A stretch of DNA of 46,097 nt from Acidocella sp. (GTDB taxonomy: Bacteria > Pseudomonadota > Alphaproteobacteria > Acetobacterales > Acetobacteraceae): contig NZ_JAQTZC010000009.1 of assembly GCF_028687955.1 (NCBI RefSeq), positions 1 to 46,097 on the forward strand, written 5' to 3'. Below are positions 41,187 to 46,097 of the stretch, piece after piece. Each line of letters begins with the position of its first letter. Position 1 is the first letter of the stretch. The translations under genes and the position numbers were made by a program. The notes under the pieces are model-generated. The model ran no database searches. It was not told where the DNA came from and saw only the letters and a list, made by a program, of their open reading frames with translations.

Positions 41187-41554
41187 TGAAGCAAATTCTT
41201 ACCCGCGTTGACCGTTATATTCAGCCGACAATATCGCCGCTGCGACGGTTCGGTATGACCGTCATGCCATTGCTCATGCAACGCACGGGCCTCGCTCTCG
41301 CGCTCCTGGCGCTCCCGGTCGCGGCCTATGCTCAGACCGTCAGCGGCGGCGCCAGCCCGCAGACGATGATTAACAACGTCTGCACGTTCATTCTCGGCCC
41401 CTTCGGCGAGACGATTGCGGTACTCGGCATCATCGGCATCGGCTTTCTGTTCATGTTCGGCCGGGCATCTCTCGGCGTGATCGCGGGCATTATCGGCGGC
41501 ATCGTCATCATGTTTGGCGCCTCCTACTTGGGCCAAACGCTCACCGGGGGCTGA
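41183..41554 (+). CDS. virB2: VirB2-like pilin
   Basis: A 123-residue protein with a long basic leader and a signal peptide cleaved near AYA (about residue 50), leaving a short mature pilin with two hydrophobic helices (ETIAVLGIIGIGFLFMFGR and GVIAGIIGGIVIMFGASYL). Ribosome site agaggagtcc. Major subunit of the conjugative pilus. Confidence 0.9.
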   Translation: MMKQILTRVDRYIQPTISPLRRFGMTVMPLLMQRTGLALALLALPVAAYAQTVSGGASPQTMINNVCTFILGPFGETIAVLGIIGIGFLFMFGRASLGVIAGIIGGIVIMFGASYLGQTLTGG

Positions 41555-41555
41555 T

Positions 41556-41888
41556 GTGGAGCCGCTGGAAACCGACACTCTCTACTTGGCTGCGACACGC
41601 CCGGCGATGTTCATGGGCGTGCCGTTGGCCGTGGGTGCGCTCCTTTTGATGCTTTGCGGCCTCGTCGTCGTATTGCTGAAAAACCCACTCTATCTCGGCG
41701 TGATGCTGCCGCTCTGGTTTGCCGCCCGCGAGCTGGTCTCGCGCGACTACAACGCGGTTGGGGTCATGCTCCTTTATCTCAGATCATCCGGCCGGTCGGT
41801 GGACAGCCATTTATGGGGCGGGTCGTCGGTCTCGCCCTTCCCGATCCGGGTCAAAAATCGCGGGCGAGGTATGATTGATGTGGGGTGA
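41556..41888 (+). CDS. virB3: VirB3-like T4SS membrane protein
   Basis: A 110-residue protein from the GTG at 41556, giving VEPLETDTLYLAATRPAMFMG, the usual VirB3 start. Membrane helices at about residues 20-60 (GVPLAVGALLLMLCGLVVVLL). It overlaps virB4 by 11 bp. VirB3 acts with VirB4 in pilus assembly. Confidence 0.88.
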   Translation: MEPLETDTLYLAATRPAMFMGVPLAVGALLLMLCGLVVVLLKNPLYLGVMLPLWFAARELVSRDYNAVGVMLLYLRSSGRSVDSHLWGGSSVSPFPIRVKNRGRGMIDVG

Positions 41889-44271
41889 TAGCGGAATCAG
41901 CGAGCGGTCGCCTACGCAGCACCGCTATTTGCCGTTTGTGGGTCATATCAGCCCCCAGGCCGCCTTGCTCGAAACCGGCGGCCTGCTTGCCATGGCGCGT
42001 GTGGAAGGCCAGCCCTTTGAGCTGGCGGACCATGCCGCGCGCAACGCCCGCCTTCGGCTGATGAACACCGTCTATCGGAATATGGCTGACGACAACGTAG
42101 CCATTTTCACGCATCTCGTCCGGCACATGGATGAAGCGCCGGAAGCACCACGGCAATTCCGGTCGCAATTCGCGGCTGACCTTGACCGCACCTATCGCCG
42201 GGTAGTGCTGCAAGACCGGCTGTTCAAGAATGACTATTATATCAGCCTGGTCGTGTCGCCCCGCAGCGTGCTTGGCGCAGGCTTTGCGACCAAGATGGCG
42301 CGCTTTCGGAAGAAATTTCCTGACGTTCAGGACGGCCTCGCGCGAGAGCTGGAGGATCTGTGGGTGATCCTCGAAAACGGCTTTGAGAATTTCGGTATCC
42401 GCCGCCTTGGCGTCTATGAACATGGTGGCGTCATGTTCTCCGAAATCGCGGAGGCGCTGCGGCTCATCATCACCGGCCGCCAGCTCCGGGTGCCGGTTGT
42501 TTCCGGCCACATGGGCGATTCCATCTACACTGACCGGGTGATTTGTGGCCGCCGCGGCATTGAAATCCGGTCGCCGGACAAGAGCACATTCGGCACCATC
42601 TTCTCGTTCCGAGAATACCCCGCCAAGACCAGGCCGGGGATGCTGAACACGCTGCTCTCGGCGCCCTTCCCATTGGTGCTGTCGCAGTCCTTCGCCTTCG
42701 TGACGCGCGCTCAGGCGCAAGACAAGCTCTCACTGAAATCCGCGCAGATGGTGGGCGCACAGGATAAGGCAGTGTCGCAGATTGCCGGGCTGGATGAGGC
42801 GGCAGATGCCGTCATGTCCAATCAGTTTGTTATGGCGATGCACCATCTTTCGCTCGCGGTCTATGGCAGCTCCTTGCCGGAGGTTGAGGAACGCGCCGGC
42901 CGGGCACGGGGCCGCCTCGCTGATTGCGGCGCTGTGGTGGTCGAGGAACGGCTTGGGCTGGAAGCGGCCTTCTGGTCGCAGTTACCGGGAAATCTCGGCT
43001 GGCGCACGCGGCCCGGCCACATCAATTCCCGCAACTTCGCGGGCCTGTCGAGCTTCGACAATTTTCCCAAGGGGCAGACCTCCGGCCATTGGGGGAAACC
43101 CATCGCGCGGTTTCCGACCGATGGCGGCACCGCCTACGAGTACGTGCCCCATGTGGTCGATGTCGCCATGACCATCATCTTCGGCCCGATCGGCTCCGGC
43201 AAAACGGCGCTGCTGATGTTCCTCCTGGCGATGTTCGAGCAGGCCATGCTTACCGAAAACGCCATGTCCGGCTCGCGCGGGTCAATCGTGTTCTTCGACA
43301 AGGACCGGGGCGGCGAACTGCTGGTCCGCGCCACGGGCGGGACATACCTTGAGCTGCGCCGGGGTGAAGCCTCCGGCATGTCACCCCTGCGCGGCCTCCA
43401 GAATACGTCTGCCGATGCGGATTTCCTACGCGGATGGATCAAGGCGCTCATTCAGAGCGACGACAAGGGCGAGATCAGCCCTGACGATGAAAAGCGCCTG
43501 GACCGCGCGATTTCGCGCCAACTGAACATGCCGGTCGAGCTGCGTTCGCTCGCGGCCCTGCGAGAATTTCTCGGCCATTCCGATCCGATGGGGTGCGGTG
43601 CCCGCCTTGAGAAATGGTGCCGGGGAAACTCCCTGGGTTGGGCCTTCGACGGGGACAAGGATGAAGTCCGGGTGGATGACAATATCACCGGCTTCGACAT
43701 GACGCAGCTCCTAGAACATGAGGTGTGCGCGCCCGCCGGGGCCTATCTGCTGTATCGCGTGACGCAGCTCCTCGATGGTCGCCGCGTTGTGCTGTCCATC
43801 GACGAATTCCGGTTCTACCTTCAAAACCCGCAATTTGCGAAAGTGGTGGATGATCTGCTGTTGACCGTGCGTAAGAGCAACGGTGCGGTGTTCCTCGCCC
43901 TGCAAATGCCAGAGCACATTCTTGAAAGTCCGCTCGGCCCTTCAATCGTCGCGCAGTGTCAGACCAAGATCATGTATCCGTCGCCCACGGCTGATCGGAA
44001 GACATATCTCGAAGGTCTCAAATGCACCGAGGGCGAGTTCCGTGCCGTGCGCGAGGACATGCTGATCGGAAAGCGCAAGTTTCTGCTGAAGCGGGAACAG
44101 GGCAGCGTCATTTGTGAATTCGATCTCGGTGAGATGCGCGATTTCGTCGCGGTCCTGTCTGGCCGGGCGAATACGGTCCGGTTCGCCGAGAAGCTGCGTA
44201 AGCAGCACGGCGAAGACCCAGCCCGTTGGCTACCGGAGTTCATGCGGCGTTACCGCGAAGCGACAGATTGA
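41878..44271 (+). CDS. virB4: VirB4 T4SS ATPase
   Basis: A 797-residue ATPase from ATG 41878. N-terminal CagE/TrbE-VirB4 domain; Walker A GPIGSGKTA at residues 436-444; SIVFFDKDRGGELLVRATGG; Walker B RRVVLSIDEFRFYL; and AVFLALQMPEH. It energises pilus assembly and substrate transfer. Followed by virB5 after 13 bp. Confidence 0.97.
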   Translation: MWGDSGISERSPTQHRYLPFVGHISPQAALLETGGLLAMARVEGQPFELADHAARNARLRLMNTVYRNMADDNVAIFTHLVRHMDEAPEAPRQFRSQFAADLDRTYRRVVLQDRLFKNDYYISLVVSPRSVLGAGFATKMARFRKKFPDVQDGLARELEDLWVILENGFENFGIRRLGVYEHGGVMFSEIAEALRLIITGRQLRVPVVSGHMGDSIYTDRVICGRRGIEIRSPDKSTFGTIFSFREYPAKTRPGMLNTLLSAPFPLVLSQSFAFVTRAQAQDKLSLKSAQMVGAQDKAVSQIAGLDEAADAVMSNQFVMAMHHLSLAVYGSSLPEVEERAGRARGRLADCGAVVVEERLGLEAAFWSQLPGNLGWRTRPGHINSRNFAGLSSFDNFPKGQTSGHWGKPIARFPTDGGTAYEYVPHVVDVAMTIIFGPIGSGKTALLMFLLAMFEQAMLTENAMSGSRGSIVFFDKDRGGELLVRATGGTYLELRRGEASGMSPLRGLQNTSADADFLRGWIKALIQSDDKGEISPDDEKRLDRAISRQLNMPVELRSLAALREFLGHSDPMGCGARLEKWCRGNSLGWAFDGDKDEVRVDDNITGFDMTQLLEHEVCAPAGAYLLYRVTQLLDGRRVVLSIDEFRFYLQNPQFAKVVDDLLLTVRKSNGAVFLALQMPEHILESPLGPSIVAQCQTKIMYPSPTADRKTYLEGLKCTEGEFRAVREDMLIGKRKFLLKREQGSVICEFDLGEMRDFVAVLSGRANTVRFAEKLRKQHGEDPARWLPEFMRRYREATD

Positions 44272-44284
44272 GAGGAGAGCAACC

Positions 44285-44980
44285 ATGAGGAAGATTCTTG
44301 CAGTCATGGCCGTTTTGGGCGCCGTCCTTGCCCTGACGCCCAATGCCAAAGCCCAGATACCCGTAATCGACAGCGCCAACCTGACCCAGAGCATTCAAGA
44401 GCTGGCGCAGGACGTTGCCACGGTCGAGCAGTTGAAGAATCAGCTCACGCAGCTTCAACAGACATACGCGATGTTCACAAAACCCACGAACGTCCTGGGG
44501 ATGGCGACAAACCTTGAGAATTCGACCCTTGAAAACCCGATGCCGGCGGCGAATGCCCTGGCCGGCCTCACGGGGGGGCAGACTGCGCCAAGCGGCGCGG
44601 GTGTGACATTCTACAATCAAAACCACATCTACACGCCAACGACCGGATCGACCGATACCACCCAGCTTACCGCCAATGCCCAGGGCATAGCGAATATCGA
44701 GGGAATTGCGTCAACCAACCTTGCCGCGATTCAGACCCGGTTGCAGGAATTGCCGAACCTCGAATCGGACTTGAACGCCGCGTCCTCGATTACGCAGGTC
44801 AATGCGATCAATGGCCGGATCGCGGCGGAGTCTCAATTCGTCCAGGCTCAGCAGGCCCAGGCGACAAATCTTCAAGTGCTCGCCAGCGAACAGCAGGCTT
44901 CGCACCTCCAGCAGCAACAAGAGGCGCATCAGCAAAGTGATGCAGATTACCTAGCTGCCCTGAATTCAGCGTCGCCATAA
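44285..44980 (+). CDS. virB5: VirB5-like minor pilin
   Basis: A 231-residue secreted protein (signal peptide cleaved after AKA, about residue 22). Mature protein is helical: VEQLKNQLTQLQQTYAMFT, a central Gly/Thr-rich insert, and a Gln-rich C-terminus (QASHLQQQQEAHQQSD), all as in VirB5/TrbJ tip adhesins. Ribosome site gagaggagagcaacc. Confidence 0.92.
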   Translation: MRKILAVMAVLGAVLALTPNAKAQIPVIDSANLTQSIQELAQDVATVEQLKNQLTQLQQTYAMFTKPTNVLGMATNLENSTLENPMPAANALAGLTGGQTAPSGAGVTFYNQNHIYTPTTGSTDTTQLTANAQGIANIEGIASTNLAAIQTRLQELPNLESDLNAASSITQVNAINGRIAAESQFVQAQQAQATNLQVLASEQQASHLQQQQEAHQQSDADYLAALNSASP

Positions 44981-44996
44981 AGACAAAGGGAAAATA

Positions 44997-45326
44997 ATGG
45001 GAACCCAGAAAATCATCGGCATTTTGATTATCTTGGTCGCGCTAGGCGGCGGCGGATACATCATCGCTAGAAACCACTTCAACGGAAATGGCGGCAGTTC
45101 GTCCGTAACGGTCGTGCCGCCGCCGCCAACCTCTGTGACGGTGCCAACTCCCGCTTGGTACGAGGCGCATCAAGATGCCCTCAAGGCGGACAACCAACGC
45201 TGCGCCCAGCAAGGCACCACTATGCCGCCAGGATTATGCGCCAACGTCGCCATAGCAGACAAAGAAGTCAGCTCTGACGATTTTCTTCACGCTCTCAACC
45301 AGGCGAGCGGCACTTCAGGGAAATAA
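44997..45326 (+). CDS. eexN: EexN-like entry-exclusion protein (putative)
   Basis: A 109-residue protein with one N-terminal membrane helix (residues 5-23) and a periplasmic part with WYEAHQDALKADNQRCAQQG and GLCANVAIADKE. The WYxxHxxxLxxxxxxC pattern and second Cys fit EexN. Unlike classic EexN there is no lipobox. EexN blocks mating between cells that carry the same plasmid. Position between virB5 and virB6 is typical. Confidence 0.75.
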   Translation: MGTQKIIGILIILVALGGGGYIIARNHFNGNGGSSSVTVVPPPPTSVTVPTPAWYEAHQDALKADNQRCAQQGTTMPPGLCANVAIADKEVSSDDFLHALNQASGTSGK

Positions 45327-45329
45327 GTC

Positions 45330-46013
45330 ATGGTCGCCGTCACCCTCTCCAATGACCCGTTCGCCGATTGGGATGCGTTCATTCAGCAACCCTTTACGAA
45401 TGGCGTTTCAACGACGATTCAAAGCGCCATGTCAGCGATCCAAGGCCCGTTAACGGCATTGGTGGTGCTGTGGATCATCGTCACCGGAATCCTGGTGATG
45501 CGAGGGGATGTTGGCGTCCGCACAGGCATAACAAGGATCGTCAGCACAAGCCTTGTTGTCGGCCTGCTGATGTCAGTAACACTCTATAACGAATATGTAG
45601 TGTCGTTCTTCACCCAGGGCATTCCTGATTTCATCGGAACAGCCCTAAGCAATGGCACTGCCAACACGGGGCCGGATACTTTCTATCAAATTCTGATAAA
45701 TACTCAGAAGGTTTTTGCCCAAGCGAACAAGGGAGTCAGCGCGGTAGATATTGCTGCCGCAGTGCTTTTCGCATTTTTGGATGTCCTTTCCGTCATCCCC
45801 ACGATTGTCCTCTTCTTGTTCTATGAGCTGGCAAAAATTCTCTTGGACCTCGTGGTATGCGTAGGCCCGTTTGTTCTTCCAGGCTATTTATTTGCAGCCA
45901 CAAGGGGCGTTGCTGACCGCTTTGTTAGCAAGCTGATTGGTTTGTGCATCCTCATCGTGATGGTGGACATCTTGCTGGGGTTGTTTGCGGGAGGGGGCGA
46001 AATCCTACGCTAA
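45330..46013 (+). pseudogene. virB6: VirB6, N-terminal part, cut by a Tn3-family element
   Basis: The first 216 codons (to 45977) match the N-terminal part of virB6, with several membrane helices (LTALVVLWIIVTGILVMRG, LVVGLLMSVTLYNEYVV). After DILL the frame runs into transposon sequence and stops at 46013. Joined instead to base 128 it restores a 309-residue protein. As written here the product would be truncated and T4SS function lost. Whether any cell carries this form is not shown by the sequence. Confidence 0.8.
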
Positions 46014-46097
46014 GGTTTTGGCCAGCGATATTCTCCGGTGAGATTGATGTGTTCCCATCCGAGCGGCGAGACATGGGCCAGCAGATCGGGCGACAGC
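45977..46097. mobile_element. end of a Tn3-family transposon inserted in virB6
   Basis: The 38-bp terminal repeat runs 45977-46014, beginning GGGGTTGTTTGCGGG and ending CCTACGCTAAG, the GGGG...TAAG form of Tn3-family ends. From memory it is close to Tn5393. Only this end is in the window; a 5-bp target repeat cannot be checked. Confidence 0.88.
46010..46096 (-). CDS. tnpA: Tn3-family transposase TnpA, C-terminal 28 residues
   Basis: Reading the - strand from 46096 gives LSPDLLAHVSPLGWEHINL and then TGEYRWPKP before a TAG whose bases lie in the terminal repeat. This is the standard end of Tn3-family TnpA (LSPLGWEHINLTGDY type). Confidence 0.9.
   Translation of the reverse strand: MSPDLLAHVSPLGWEHINLTGEYRWPKP

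Overview
This window is essentially one complete conjugative plasmid from an alphaproteobacterium. Bases 1-127 are repeated exactly at 45851-45977, and joining the two copies restores an uninterrupted virB6 gene, so the replicon closes as a circle of about 45,850 bp. The last 120 bases (45978-46097) are not plasmid backbone: they are the terminal inverted repeat and the transposase C-terminus of a Tn3-family transposon entering virB6. The alphaproteobacterial assignment rests on a GTTC-N7-GTTC type LexA box before umuDC, a RepC-like initiator, and the overall high GC content. A host in the Acetobacteraceae or a related group is a guess.

Layout. (1) Transfer apparatus, + strand, 40368 to the end and then 1-7895: virB1-B2-B3-B4-B5, an EexN-like entry-exclusion protein, virB6-B7-B8-B9-B10-B11, a small membrane protein, virD4, two small genes of unknown function and a TrbM-like gene. 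Most genes overlap by 4 bp. (2) DNA processing, 9014-15415: a MOBF (TrwC/TraA-type) relaxase-helicase and an accessory protein on the - strand, divergent from traK/traL/traM-like genes. The intergenic candidate oriT carries six 12-bp tandem units. (3) Regulators 15717-17027: an orphan HicB-type antitoxin, a putative zinc protein and an XRE repressor. (4) A long - strand block, 17065-25629: DUF2958, DUF736, a Fic toxin with a VbhA-type antitoxin, a NERD-domain nuclease, a ParA partition system with an AT-rich TATC-repeat centromere, a large ParB-like protein and the ArdC antirestriction protein. (5) Accessory genes 26308-34823: a diguanylate cyclase, two single-domain response regulators, an SOS-regulated umuD'C and SRAP pair, a serine recombinase, and a TumE-TumA type toxin-antitoxin pair. 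(6) Replication and establishment 35868-39201: RepC-like initiator, SSB and a second DUF736 gene, with many strong hairpins.

Most notable. Four proteins (relaxase, Fic toxin and the two unknowns after virD4) share a YWxxVA motif and all end in a short basic tail. This looks like a compact type IV secretion signal, and suggests that the Fic toxin and two further proteins travel to recipients through the conjugation channel, by analogy with Bartonella VbhT but without its BID domain. At least four genes are preceded by a repeated, hairpin-rich leader of about 180-270 bp. Leaders of this kind on establishment genes (antirestriction, DUF736) near ssb could act as single-stranded-DNA promoters or RNA regulators. 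The UmuD homologue starts next to the normal UmuD' end and lacks both catalytic residues, so it appears to be a ready-made UmuD'.
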